DNA from: Corynebacterium sp. NML130628
GTDB lineage: Bacteria; Actinomycetota; Actinomycetes; Mycobacteriales; Mycobacteriaceae
Assembly: GCF_001875665.1 (NCBI RefSeq)
Contig: NZ_MLAL01000018.1
Coordinates: 25,094-89,093, forward strand
DNA: 64,000 bases
Reading direction: 5' to 3'
A model generated the notes under the pieces. It was not told the origin of the DNA. It worked only from the letters and a program-made list of their open reading frames with translations, and ran no database searches. The position numbers were made by a program, and so were the translations under genes. This document shows positions 18,643 through 26,123 of the stretch, piece after piece. Position 1 is the first letter of the stretch, and each line of letters starts with the position of its first letter.

Positions 18643-19059
18643 ATGGTTTCGTGGAAGCATACAGCGTGCAGCGCTCTCGTGGCAGCAACGCTGATGACCA
18701 GCGGAGTCTCGGTGGCGCAGGCTCAAGAGGCAGAAGCGGGTGTGGCAGTGCCGACGCCGACGCGGGGTGTATACATCCAGTCGCAAAGGTGCCAGTTCCG
18801 CACCGATGGGAACGGCAATGTTCTTGTCGACGCCCGCGGGCAGCGCATCCCGGTCCTCGACGAGCACGGCAAACCGGTGTGCGAGGACCTTAACGCCAGT
18901 TCGATGTCGTCGTTAAAGCAGAACGGGGGCTCCTCCGTGGAAGGCAAAGAGAAGCTGTCGTGGTGGGGGATTCTGCTCATCGTGCTTGGCTCAATCGTTG
19001 GCGTAGCGCTTACCGCGTTTTGGCTGACGTTCGAGCAGGCCAACATCTGGATCGGATAA
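18643..19059 (+). CDS. small secreted/membrane-anchored protein of unknown function
   Basis: I do not recognise this 138-residue protein. An N-terminal signal peptide (about 1-27, ending VAQAQ) is followed by about 75 polar residues, including one spaced cysteine pair (RCQFR and PVCED) and repeated short DGNGN/DARGQ/DEHGK turns. One hydrophobic segment (about 107-128, [14 protein letters not shown]) comes near the C-terminus. Topology: extracytoplasmic domain with a C-terminal membrane anchor. The ATG at 18643 is used; AAGGAAGG lies 12 bases upstream. It is 27 bases after the cutinase and 4 bases before nadD, so it is probably co-transcribed with the cutinase and may assist or be displayed with it. 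That link is inference. Confidence 0.75.
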   Translation: MVSWKHTACSALVAATLMTSGVSVAQAQEAEAGVAVPTPTRGVYIQSQRCQFRTDGNGNVLVDARGQRIPVLDEHGKPVCEDLNASSMSSLKQNGGSSVEGKEKLSWWGILLIVLGSIVGVALTAFWLTFEQANIWIG

Positions 19060-19063
19060 GTAC

Positions 19064-19705
19064 GTGGCAGAAGCTGTAGCGGCGTCGTTGCGTGGTGCAC
19101 GACGCGTGGGAGTCATGGGTGGCACGTTCGACCCGATCCACAACGGTCACTTGGTGGCAGCGAGTGAAGTCGCTGACCGCTTCGACCTGGATGAGGTCGT
19201 GTTCGTCCCGACAGGGGAGCCCTGGCAGAAAGCTGACCGGCAGATCACTGACTCTGAGGACCGCTACTTGATGGCGGTCATCGCGACGGCTTCGAACCCG
19301 CGCTTCTCGGTCTCTCGGGTGGACATTGACCGTGCAGGCCCGACCTACACCCTGGACACGCTGCGGGACTTGCGCGCCCTGTTGCCGCAGGCAGACCTGT
19401 TTTTTATTACGGGTGCGGACGCGTTGGCATCGATAATGTCGTGGCGCGACTGGGACTTGATGTTTGACTTGGCGCAGTTCGTCGGAGTGACCCGGCCGGG
19501 CTACGAGCTGAGCGAATCTTTCCTGCCCGAGGATCTGCAAGAAAGGGTGCACCTTATCGAGATTCCCGCTATGGCGATCTCTTCCACCGGCTGTCGGGAT
19601 CGCGCTCGGGAGGGCCGTCCGGTGTGGTACCTGGTGCCGGATGGTGTGGTGCAGTACATCGCGAAAAACGATCTTTACCGTTCAAGTGGCGAACAACATG
19701 CGTAG
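19064..19705 (+). CDS. nadD: nicotinate-nucleotide adenylyltransferase
   Basis: Adenylates nicotinate mononucleotide to deamido-NAD in NAD biosynthesis; cytoplasmic. The 213 residues start with a GTG 4 bases after the previous stop. The nucleotidyltransferase signature [12 protein letters not shown] (residues 17-28) and the C-terminal SSTGCRDR, corresponding to the family's S-S-T-x-x-R, are both present. [15 protein letters not shown] near 110 is the substrate-pocket motif. nadD-rsfS-gpgP is the conserved actinobacterial order. Confidence 0.95.
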   Translation: MAEAVAASLRGARRVGVMGGTFDPIHNGHLVAASEVADRFDLDEVVFVPTGEPWQKADRQITDSEDRYLMAVIATASNPRFSVSRVDIDRAGPTYTLDTLRDLRALLPQADLFFITGADALASIMSWRDWDLMFDLAQFVGVTRPGYELSESFLPEDLQERVHLIEIPAMAISSTGCRDRAREGRPVWYLVPDGVVQYIAKNDLYRSSGEQHA

Positions 19706-19733
19706 CGTGGGACAATAGGCGCGTTACTGCTAT

Positions 19734-19753
19734 TTTTCATTACTTTTCATTAC
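19734..19753 (+). repeat. tandem 10-bp direct repeat upstream of rsfS
   Basis: TTTTCATTAC occurs twice in exact tandem, in an AT-rich island in the 66-base nadD-rsfS gap. It ends 18 bases before the rsfS start. Function unknown. Confidence 0.6.
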
Positions 19754-19771
19754 TGACGAAGGACTGAGTAC

Positions 19772-20242
19772 TTGACTGCTTTGCAGATCTCTCTTGATCA
19801 GGCCGCGATCGCTGCGAAAGCTGCCGACGAAAAACTCGGCGAGAACATTGGCGTGATCGACGTGTCGAACGTGATCGGGATTACCGACATTTTTGTGATT
19901 GTCTCCGCGGACAACGAGCGCAAAGTAAACGCGATTGTCCAAGAGATTGAAGGCGACATGACCGACGCCGGTTTCGAGCCGAAGCGCTGCGAGGGCGTTC
20001 GCGAAAACCGCTGGGTGCTGCTGGACTACGGCAACATCGTGGTGCACGTGCAGCGCAGCCCAGAGCGCGACTTCTACGGCTTGGATCGCCTGTACGCGGA
20101 CTGCCCAGCAATCGGCGTCGAGGGCTTGCCGGACTACGAGCGCCCCGGTGCCTTCGCGGACGGAGAGAGCGTACGCTCGGCGCAGCAGATTGAGGACCTG
20201 CCACTAGCGGGCGACGCGCCCGAGGACGAGGACGAGCTCTAG
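19772..20242 (+). CDS. rsfS: ribosomal silencing factor RsfS
   Basis: Binds L14 on the 50S subunit and blocks subunit joining during starvation. It has 156 residues. The core matches the Iojap/RsfS family: DVSNVIGITDIFVIVSADN near 29-47, RWVLLDYGNIVVHVQ near 79-93, and ERDFYGLDRLYAD. About 40 C-terminal residues are an acidic tail ending EDEDEL that exceeds the bacterial core of about 110. The start is a TTG with GAAGGA 8 bases before it; no better start is in frame. It is followed 4 bases later by the phosphatase gene. Confidence 0.93.
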   Translation: MTALQISLDQAAIAAKAADEKLGENIGVIDVSNVIGITDIFVIVSADNERKVNAIVQEIEGDMTDAGFEPKRCEGVRENRWVLLDYGNIVVHVQRSPERDFYGLDRLYADCPAIGVEGLPDYERPGAFADGESVRSAQQIEDLPLAGDAPEDEDEL

Positions 20243-20246
20243 AACC

Positions 20247-20885
20247 ATGGCGCGACGACTCATCTTGCTGCGGCACGGCCAAACGACGTATAACGCAACG
20301 TCGAGGATGCAGGGACAGCTCGATACGGAGCTGTCGGAGGAGGGGAAGCTGCAGGCGCGCAATATTGCGCCTGTGTTGACGGAGATGGGCGTCGCGAAGA
20401 TAATTGCCTCGGACTTGAGCAGGGCCGCGGACACAGCGCAGATCGTCGCGAAACACCTCGGGCTGCCGGTGACCTATGATGCGCGCCTGCGCGAAACCCA
20501 CCTTGGGCAGTGGCAGGGCAAGACCCACGCTGAGGTTGATGGCGTCGACGGCAGCGTTCGCGCCCACTGGCGCAATACCCCAACGTGGGCGCCTCCGGAG
20601 GGGGAGAGCCGAATTGACGTTGCGCAGCGCGCACGCCCAGTGGTCGATGAGCTGCTCGAGAGCTTTGACGAGTGGGAAGATACGGCGGTGCTGCTTGTCG
20701 CACATGGAGGCACGATTGCGGCATTGACGTCGAGCCTGTTGGACTTGGAGATTTCGCAGTACCCAATGATGAAGAGCCTGCGTAACGCGAACTTCGCACA
20801 GCTGCAGGCGTTGCCCCGCTACGGCGAGCCCGATGCCGGTGTCCAGTGGTACCTCGAGGCGTGGAACCAGGGGTTGACGGTCTAA
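20247..20885 (+). CDS. gpgP: histidine phosphatase, probable glucosyl-3-phosphoglycerate phosphatase
   Basis: A 212-residue branch-1 histidine phosphatase. The catalytic RHG is at residues 9-11 (LLRHGQTTYN), and the second active-site histidine lies in VAHGGTIAAL near 153. The fold alone would fit phosphoglycerate mutase-like or cobalamin phosphatases. I prefer GpgP because the gene sits directly between rsfS and degV, as in mycobacteria, where this gene dephosphorylates glucosyl-3-phosphoglycerate. The specificity is therefore inferred from context. The downstream DegV gene starts on the very next base after the stop. Confidence 0.75.
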   Translation: MARRLILLRHGQTTYNATSRMQGQLDTELSEEGKLQARNIAPVLTEMGVAKIIASDLSRAADTAQIVAKHLGLPVTYDARLRETHLGQWQGKTHAEVDGVDGSVRAHWRNTPTWAPPEGESRIDVAQRARPVVDELLESFDEWEDTAVLLVAHGGTIAALTSSLLDLEISQYPMMKSLRNANFAQLQALPRYGEPDAGVQWYLEAWNQGLTV

Positions 20886-21683
20886 ATGGCGGTACGGGTA
20901 GTTGTTGATTCCTCCGCGGGCTTGCCTGACGATATTGTCAGCGAGCTGGGCATCACAGTGCTCCCGCTGCACGTCACGGAGCATGCCGAAGACGAAGAAG
21001 TATCGACGAGCGGGCTGTCGGCGTTGGAACTCGCGGCGGCCTACGGGCGCCAGCTCGAGCGCTCCGAGGACGAGGGTGTGGTGGCGCTGCACCTGTCGAA
21101 GCACTTTTCTTCCACCTGGTCCGCGGCGGTCTCTGCGTCGGGGGTGTTCCCGGGGAACGTGCGGGTGCTCGACACCAGTACCGTCGGCATGGCGGTTGGA
21201 GCGGCCGCGATGGCGGCGGCGACTGTAGCACGCGAGGGTGCGAGCCTCGAAGAGGTGGAGGCGATGGCGTCTTCCACGCTGAAGCGCTCCGAGACGTGGT
21301 GCTACCTACATCAACTGGACTGGCTGCGAAAGTCTGGCAGGATCTCGACGGGTACTGCGGTGCTCTCAGCAGCGTTGTTGGCAACGAAGCCGATCCTGCG
21401 GATGCACAACGGCAAGCTCGAACTTGCTGGCAAGACCCGCACTCAGACGAAGGCGTTTTCCAAGCTCACCGAGCTTGTCTTGGAACGCGCAGACTCGCAA
21501 CCGGTGTTCGCTGCGGTGCAGCATGCGGACGCGGAGGAGCCTGCGCAACAGCTGGCGAGGATGCTCGAAGAGGTCCTGCCGCGGCACTCGCGAGTGCTAG
21601 TGGAGTCGATGGTCGACGTGCTTGCGGCGCACACAGGGCCTGGCGCGATCGGGCTGTCGGTTGTGTTCGGATCACGTACGTAG
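20886..21683 (+). CDS. DegV-family fatty-acid-binding protein
   Basis: Binds a fatty acid and probably presents it for phosphorylation or uptake; the partner (FakA type) is not in this window. It has 265 residues. The N-terminal VVVDSSAGLP matches the DegV start motif, where the family has DSSADLP. Later KHFSSTWSAA and RKSGRISTGTAVLSA are the family's lipid-head-group contact regions. The ATG abuts the stop of the phosphatase gene, so coupling is likely. Conserved position before comEA supports the call. Confidence 0.88.
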   Translation: MAVRVVVDSSAGLPDDIVSELGITVLPLHVTEHAEDEEVSTSGLSALELAAAYGRQLERSEDEGVVALHLSKHFSSTWSAAVSASGVFPGNVRVLDTSTVGMAVGAAAMAAATVAREGASLEEVEAMASSTLKRSETWCYLHQLDWLRKSGRISTGTAVLSAALLATKPILRMHNGKLELAGKTRTQTKAFSKLTELVLERADSQPVFAAVQHADAEEPAQQLARMLEEVLPRHSRVLVESMVDVLAAHTGPGAIGLSVVFGSRT

Positions 21684-21711
21684 CGGCGGTGTCAAGGGGG
21701 ATTCCTGCGGT

Positions 21712-21759
21712 TGTGGATACGTGGCCTGTGCGGGGCCTGTGGGTGAGGGGTTATCCACA
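21712..21759. promoter_or_regulatory. pair of DnaA-box-like sequences
   Basis: TTATCCACA at 21751-21759 is a perfect DnaA 9-mer. TGTGGATAC at 21712-21720 is the opposite orientation with one mismatch. Both lie in the 122-base gap between degV and comEA. The surrounding sequence is not AT-rich, so an origin is not suggested. Confidence 0.45.
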
Positions 21760-21805
21760 GTAGGTTTGTGTGTGCTGCCCGGGGTGGTGGCGCTGGTTTT
21801 AGCCT

Positions 21806-22486
21806 GTGGTTATGCAGGTCAGTGAACGGATTCAAGAGCTTACGCGCCCGACTGGTGAGGAGGCGCTGCTGCAGGTGAAGTACCCTGCCCCGCGGGTGCA
21901 TGTTCCGGCGAAGCCGGCTGCGGCGGTGGCTGGGGTGGTTGTTTGCGTGCTGGTGGTGTGGGCGCTCCTGCAGATTCGTGGCCTGGATCCCGCAGAGGTG
22001 GAAACACCGGTGTGGGAGAACGTCGCCACGGCGACGGATGTGCCTGAGCGTGTGGTTGTGGCGGTGGTTGGGGAGGTGGCTAACCCCGGGTTGGTGACGT
22101 TGAATCAGGGGTCGCGTGTGGCGGATGCGTTGGATATTGCCCAGCCACTTGAGCATGCGGATTTGTTGCAGTTGAACTTGGCTCAAGTGCTTGTCGACGG
22201 CCAACAACTACACGTCGTGGCAATCGGTGAGGGCCCTGCCGCGCCTGCCGGGCCTGCCGGTCCTGCTGGGGATGGCGCGCTTGCGGGCGCGGGTGGGCAG
22301 CTTTCACTCAACAGTGCCTCGGCGGCGGAACTGGTCACGTTGCCCGGGGTGGGAGAGGCGACAGCGGCGGCAATTATCGCTCACAGGGAGGCGAATGGGC
22401 CGTTTCAGAAGGTCGAGGACCTCATGCAGGTGAAGGGGATTGGGCCTGCGAAGTTCGAGGCGATTGCGCCGCTGGTGGGGTTGTAG
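21806..22486 (+). CDS. comEA: ComEA-family helix-hairpin-helix DNA-binding protein
   Basis: Membrane-anchored DNA receptor of the competence type, 226 residues. One transmembrane segment (about 35-54), an SLBB-like domain (about 72-135), a short AP/GP-rich linker (GPAAPAGPAGPAGDG) and a C-terminal double HhH domain (about 165-226, SLNSASAAELVTLPGVGEA and VKGIGPAKFEAI). The frame opens with GTG at 21806 and an ATG two codons later; neither has a strong ribosome site. It is followed 3 bases later by comEC, the standard pair. Confidence 0.9.
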   Translation: MVMQVSERIQELTRPTGEEALLQVKYPAPRVHVPAKPAAAVAGVVVCVLVVWALLQIRGLDPAEVETPVWENVATATDVPERVVVAVVGEVANPGLVTLNQGSRVADALDIAQPLEHADLLQLNLAQVLVDGQQLHVVAIGEGPAAPAGPAGPAGDGALAGAGGQLSLNSASAAELVTLPGVGEATAAAIIAHREANGPFQKVEDLMQVKGIGPAKFEAIAPLVGL

Positions 22487-22489
22487 GCG

Positions 22490-24124
22490 GTGCAGGAGCT
22501 TCGGCTGGTGCCCACCGCGCTGTGTGTCTGGTTGGCGACGATCGTGGCTGTTGGCGTCGCGCCGTGGGCGGGCTTCGCGGTGGTTGCAGGGGTGGTGTTG
22601 CTGTGCGGGTGGGCGCGTGCGGTGGGGCAGGCGCTGCTGGTCGGGGTTGGGGGTCTGGCGGCTGTCGTGGTGGCGTGGGTCCGTGTCGCGGTGGCACGCG
22701 CGGGGACCTTGCGGCTGCCGGTGGAGGCCACCGTGACAGCGACGCCGAAGGAGCTTGCCTCCGGCGGGGTGCTGGTGCGGGTGCGCACGAAGGCTGGCGG
22801 CGCGGAGCTGCCGGTGTTTGTTCGCGATGATGTCCCTGATGGGGTGGTCAGCGGGGCCACAGTGCGGGTGGATGGCACGGTGTCGGAGTCCTCGCGGGCA
22901 GGAGTGAACCCGTGGACGGTCAACGGAGCGGTCGAGCCCGTGGCGGGGCCGACGGGTGCATCCGGGTGGGCACAGCACGTGCGCTCTGCCTTTGCAGATG
23001 CGGTGCGCGACCATGTTGGCGAGCACTCGCAGGGGCTCATCCCCGGCATGGTGTTGGGTGATACCTCGATGCAGGGTGCATCGGAGCAGCAGGCGTACAT
23101 CGCTACGGGTCTTTCGCACCTCTCGGCGGTATCGGGGGCGAATGTGGCCATTGTGACCACGTTTGCAGTGATGGTCGCGGCAGCACTTCGTATCGGGCTG
23201 TATGGCAGGCTCGTCGCCGCGAGTGCAGCGCTGGCGGTCTTCGCCGTATTGGTCGGCCCGGAGCCGAGCGTGCTGCGGGCATCCGTCATGGGACTGGTCG
23301 GGCTCGTCGCGGTGGTCGCCTCGAGCCAGACGGAGGTCATCCACGCGTTGTGCCTGGCGGTGGTCGCGCTCATCTTCTTCGATACCGACCTGGCGCTGCA
23401 TTATGGGTTCGCGCTGTCGGTGGCGGCGACCGTCGGCATCGTGGTGCTCTTCCCGCTGTTCTACAGGGCGCTGGCACCGACTGCGCTGCCGGATATCTTC
23501 GTGCGCGCTGTCGCGGTTGCCATTGCTGCCGATGTTGTGACGATGCCCCTCGTGGCCGCGATGGCGGGGCAGGTCTCGTTGGTTTCCGTTGGTGCAAACG
23601 TGCTCGTCGCACCGGTCACGCCCCTGGTGACGGTGCTTGGGCTGAGCGCGGTGGTGCTCGCAGTGCTGCCGGGTGGCCTAGAGGCAGTCCTGCTGTGGGC
23701 GATTACCCCGCTGACCTGGTGGGTGCACACCGTGGCTGAGCGTGGCGCTGCGCTGCCTGCCGCGACAGTCGCCGCAAATCCGGTGACGGTGCTCATCGGA
23801 TACGGATGGGTGGTTGCCGTGCTGCTGCTTGTGCCGTGGCGGGGCCGCACCCTTGCACTGAGCCTGGTCTGCGCGGTGGCAGTCGGCGTCTGCATTACCT
23901 GGCCACGCGGTACCGTCGTGGACCCCGCTACGCTACGCAGCCACGTCGTGGCCACCAAAGAGGACGTCTTCCCGGTCCCGACCGGTACCGAGCTGGTGGT
24001 GGTACTCGAAAAAGGCAGCGCACTCGAAAGACCAGCAGCCACAGCGGAAGGAATCCCCGTCATCTTCCCCAACCGGGGACCCGTGCCCGTCCTCTACGCA
24101 GATGGGAGGCAACAGCTACGCTAA
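22490..24124 (+). CDS. comEC: ComEC/Rec2-family DNA-translocation channel protein
   Basis: Predicted polytopic membrane channel for single-stranded DNA uptake. It has 544 residues: hydrophobic N-terminal segments (1-70), an OB-like extracytoplasmic domain (about 80-130), then the Competence domain with many membrane spans (HVGEHSQGLIPGMVLGD, LSHLSAVSGANVA and HYGFALSVAATVG are recognisable). After the last span only about 70 residues remain and no HxHxDH metallo-beta-lactamase motif is visible. The C-terminal nuclease-like domain of Bacillus-type ComEC is therefore absent, as in short actinobacterial versions. GTG start 3 bases after comEA. Confidence 0.88.
   Translation: MQELRLVPTALCVWLATIVAVGVAPWAGFAVVAGVVLLCGWARAVGQALLVGVGGLAAVVVAWVRVAVARAGTLRLPVEATVTATPKELASGGVLVRVRTKAGGAELPVFVRDDVPDGVVSGATVRVDGTVSESSRAGVNPWTVNGAVEPVAGPTGASGWAQHVRSAFADAVRDHVGEHSQGLIPGMVLGDTSMQGASEQQAYIATGLSHLSAVSGANVAIVTTFAVMVAAALRIGLYGRLVAASAALAVFAVLVGPEPSVLRASVMGLVGLVAVVASSQTEVIHALCLAVVALIFFDTDLALHYGFALSVAATVGIVVLFPLFYRALAPTALPDIFVRAVAVAIAADVVTMPLVAAMAGQVSLVSVGANVLVAPVTPLVTVLGLSAVVLAVLPGGLEAVLLWAITPLTWWVHTVAERGAALPAATVAANPVTVLIGYGWVVAVLLLVPWRGRTLALSLVCAVAVGVCITWPRGTVVDPATLRSHVVATKEDVFPVPTGTELVVVLEKGSALERPAATAEGIPVIFPNRGPVPVLYADGRQQLR
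24117..24122 (+). promoter_or_regulatory. -10-like box of holA, leaderless spacing
   Basis: TACGCT overlaps the end of comEC and lies 7 bases before the holA ATG at 24130. Confidence 0.35.
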
Positions 24125-24129
24125 GAAGC

Positions 24130-25056
24130 ATGCTCAACCCAGTACACCTGGTCCTCGGGGAAGACGAATTCCTCGCCGAACGCGCCACCAAAGCCATCAT
24201 TGCCCAGCTCAGCCCAGCTGCGGAGCGCACCACCTTACGCGCGGGCGACGTCACCGAGGGCGAACTGGCCATGGCGACCAGCCCCTCGCTGTTCGCAGAG
24301 GAGCGCATCGTCGTCATCGAGAACACAGAAATGGCGGGCAAAGAGCCACTCGAAACCCTGCTGCGCGCCTGCGTGGACCCAGCGCCAGGCATGACGCTGA
24401 TCATCGAGCACTCCGGAGGTGGGCGTCAAAAAGCCTATGTGAAGAAGTTCGAGAAGATCGCCGAGGTCCACCGGGTGGACTCCCTGCGCGACCGCGACCG
24501 CCACTCCTGGCTCACTCAGGAGTTCCGGCGCTACGGGCAGCGACCAACGCCGGACACCGTCGCGGCGCTGCTCGAGTCGGTAGGCTCTGACCTGCGGGAA
24601 CTCGCCAGTGCGGTGAGCCAGCTCGTGGCGGACACCGACGGCGAAGTCGACGTGACTGCCGTGCGTAACTACTACACTGGCGTGGCGGAAGTCGCAGGCT
24701 TCGACATCGCAGAACAAGCCATCGCCGGGCGCGCTGACCGCGCACTCGCCTCCACGCGCCGGGCGTTGCAGCTGGGCACGAGCCCGGTCGCGATCGCGGC
24801 GGCGCTCGCGCACAAGGTCGGTGACATCGCCAAACTGTATGGGGTGCGGGGCAACCCGGACCAGCTCGCTCGCACGGTTGGGATGCACCCCTTTGTGGTG
24901 AAGAAAACCATGAACGTTGCGCGCCAGTGGTCGGGGGACGCCGTGTCGCAGGCCGTCATCATCGTCGCTGAGTTGGAGTCGACAGTGAAAGGTGGCGGCG
25001 GGGAACCAGAGTACGCAGTGGAAGAAGCAGTTCGTCGGATTGCCCAACTCGCGTGA
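24130..25056 (+). CDS. holA: DNA polymerase III delta subunit
   Basis: Clamp-loader wrench subunit that opens the sliding clamp; 308 residues. Visible family features are the N-terminal LVLGEDEFLAERATKAI, SLFAEERIVVIEN near 57-69, the helical middle domain, and a C-terminal collar region (ALAHKVGDIAKLYGV, HPFVVKKTMNVARQW). The frame is open 108 codons further upstream inside comEC, but only the ATG at 24130 gives the proper N-terminus. comEC-holA order is conserved in actinobacteria. Confidence 0.93.
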   Translation: MLNPVHLVLGEDEFLAERATKAIIAQLSPAAERTTLRAGDVTEGELAMATSPSLFAEERIVVIENTEMAGKEPLETLLRACVDPAPGMTLIIEHSGGGRQKAYVKKFEKIAEVHRVDSLRDRDRHSWLTQEFRRYGQRPTPDTVAALLESVGSDLRELASAVSQLVADTDGEVDVTAVRNYYTGVAEVAGFDIAEQAIAGRADRALASTRRALQLGTSPVAIAAALAHKVGDIAKLYGVRGNPDQLARTVGMHPFVVKKTMNVARQWSGDAVSQAVIIVAELESTVKGGGGEPEYAVEEAVRRIAQLA

Positions 25057-25071
25057 TAGCGTGAGAAAACT

Positions 25072-25479
25072 ATGACGCAGCAAGAACCGAACGAGATTCC
25101 CGAAGACGTCCAAGCCTTCGTCACCCGCCTGTTCCAGATGGCGCGGGACGGCGACATGAGCCTGCTTGACTACGTTGACCAGGGCGTCGACGTCAACCTG
25201 ACAAACCAGGACGGCAACTCATTGTTGATGCTCGCCAGTTACTCCGGCCACCTCGCCGTCACTGAAGGGCTCATCGCGCGCGGCGCAGACGTCAACGCCC
25301 TGAACTCGCGTGGGCAAAGCCCGCTGGCCGGGGCGATTTTCAAGAAGGAAGACGACATCGCCCGCGCGCTCATCAGCGCGGGTGCCGACGCCACCACCGG
25401 CACCCCAACCGCCATCGACACAGCGAGCATGTTCGGCCGCGAGGACCTCATCGACCTGCTCAAGGGCGCTCAGCGGTGA
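25072..25479 (+). CDS. small ankyrin-repeat protein
   Basis: A 135-residue, probably cytoplasmic, protein with about three ankyrin repeats: around 30-62 (LDYVDQGVDVNLTNQDGNS), 63-96 (GHLAVTEGLIARGADVNAL) and 97-133. The binding partner is unknown. It begins 15 bases after holA with TAGCGT 9 bases before its ATG. It overlaps the downstream LysE-type exporter gene (GTG at 25476 inside its last codon and TGA stop). The overlap suggests co-translation and perhaps functional linkage with the exporter, which is inference. Confidence 0.85.
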   Translation: MTQQEPNEIPEDVQAFVTRLFQMARDGDMSLLDYVDQGVDVNLTNQDGNSLLMLASYSGHLAVTEGLIARGADVNALNSRGQSPLAGAIFKKEDDIARALISAGADATTGTPTAIDTASMFGREDLIDLLKGAQR

Positions 25480-26123
25480 TCGCGCCGGCAGATCTCGCGG
25501 TCATTGTCGGCCTCAACCTGGTTGGTGCAGCCGCGCCGGGGCCCGACGTCATCCTGGTAACCCGTACCGCGACGCGTTCTCGGCCTCACGCTTGGGCGAC
25601 GACATGCGGCATCCAACTCGGCGTGCTGTGGTGGTGCACGCTCACCGTGCTTGGAGCAGCGGCCCTACTGACCGCTGTGCCTCGCGCGCTGCAGGTGGTG
25701 CAAGTGATTGGTGGCGCGTACCTGGTGTGGATGGGCATCAATGCGGCGCGTCAAGGCTGGCGCGATAGGCGCAACCCACCCCTTTCCCTCGAGGAGGCGG
25801 AGCAGCGTCTTGGGAGCTTGCGCGCCAGTTTTGTTCGTGGTCTATCGACGAACCTAGCGAACCCAAAAATTGTTGTGGCGCTCTCCGCCATGATTGCGCC
25901 GCTGCTGCCGACGAGCCCCTCGTGGGCAACGCAGATCGTGGTGATCCTGTCGTTGTGGGCTAGTTCGTTCATCCTGTTCGGTGTGCTCACGCAGGTTGTG
26001 TCAACGAACCGGGTGCGGCGCAAACTTTTAGCCACCGGGCCCGCAATCGATATGGGCTCCGGCGGCTTCTTCTGCGTCGTTGGCGTGCTGCTCGTGGTGC
26101 GCGGCCTGCTTAGCGCTGGCTAA
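25476..26123 (+). CDS. LysE/RhtB-family amino-acid or metabolite exporter
   Basis: A 215-residue inner-membrane protein with about six hydrophobic segments. The N-terminus AVIVGLNLVGAAAPGPDVILV with its conserved PGPD and the following G-x-x-x-G segment are the LysE superfamily signature. LVWMGINAARQGW near 82-94 and NLANPKIVVALSAMIAP near 123-139 match as well. The substrate cannot be told. It starts with GTG inside the ankyrin gene's stop region. Its 3' end overlaps the convergent esterase gene by 14 bases, so no terminator separates them. Confidence 0.87.
   Translation: MIAPADLAVIVGLNLVGAAAPGPDVILVTRTATRSRPHAWATTCGIQLGVLWWCTLTVLGAAALLTAVPRALQVVQVIGGAYLVWMGINAARQGWRDRRNPPLSLEEAEQRLGSLRASFVRGLSTNLANPKIVVALSAMIAPLLPTSPSWATQIVVILSLWASSFILFGVLTQVVSTNRVRRKLLATGPAIDMGSGGFFCVVGVLLVVRGLLSAG

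Noticed and set aside
21712..21759. A replication origin
   Set aside because: Only two DnaA-like boxes, no AT-rich unwinding region, and no dnaA or dnaN nearby.
23806..24129. Extension of holA 108 codons upstream
   Set aside because: Lies entirely inside comEC in another frame; the family N-terminus starts at 24130.
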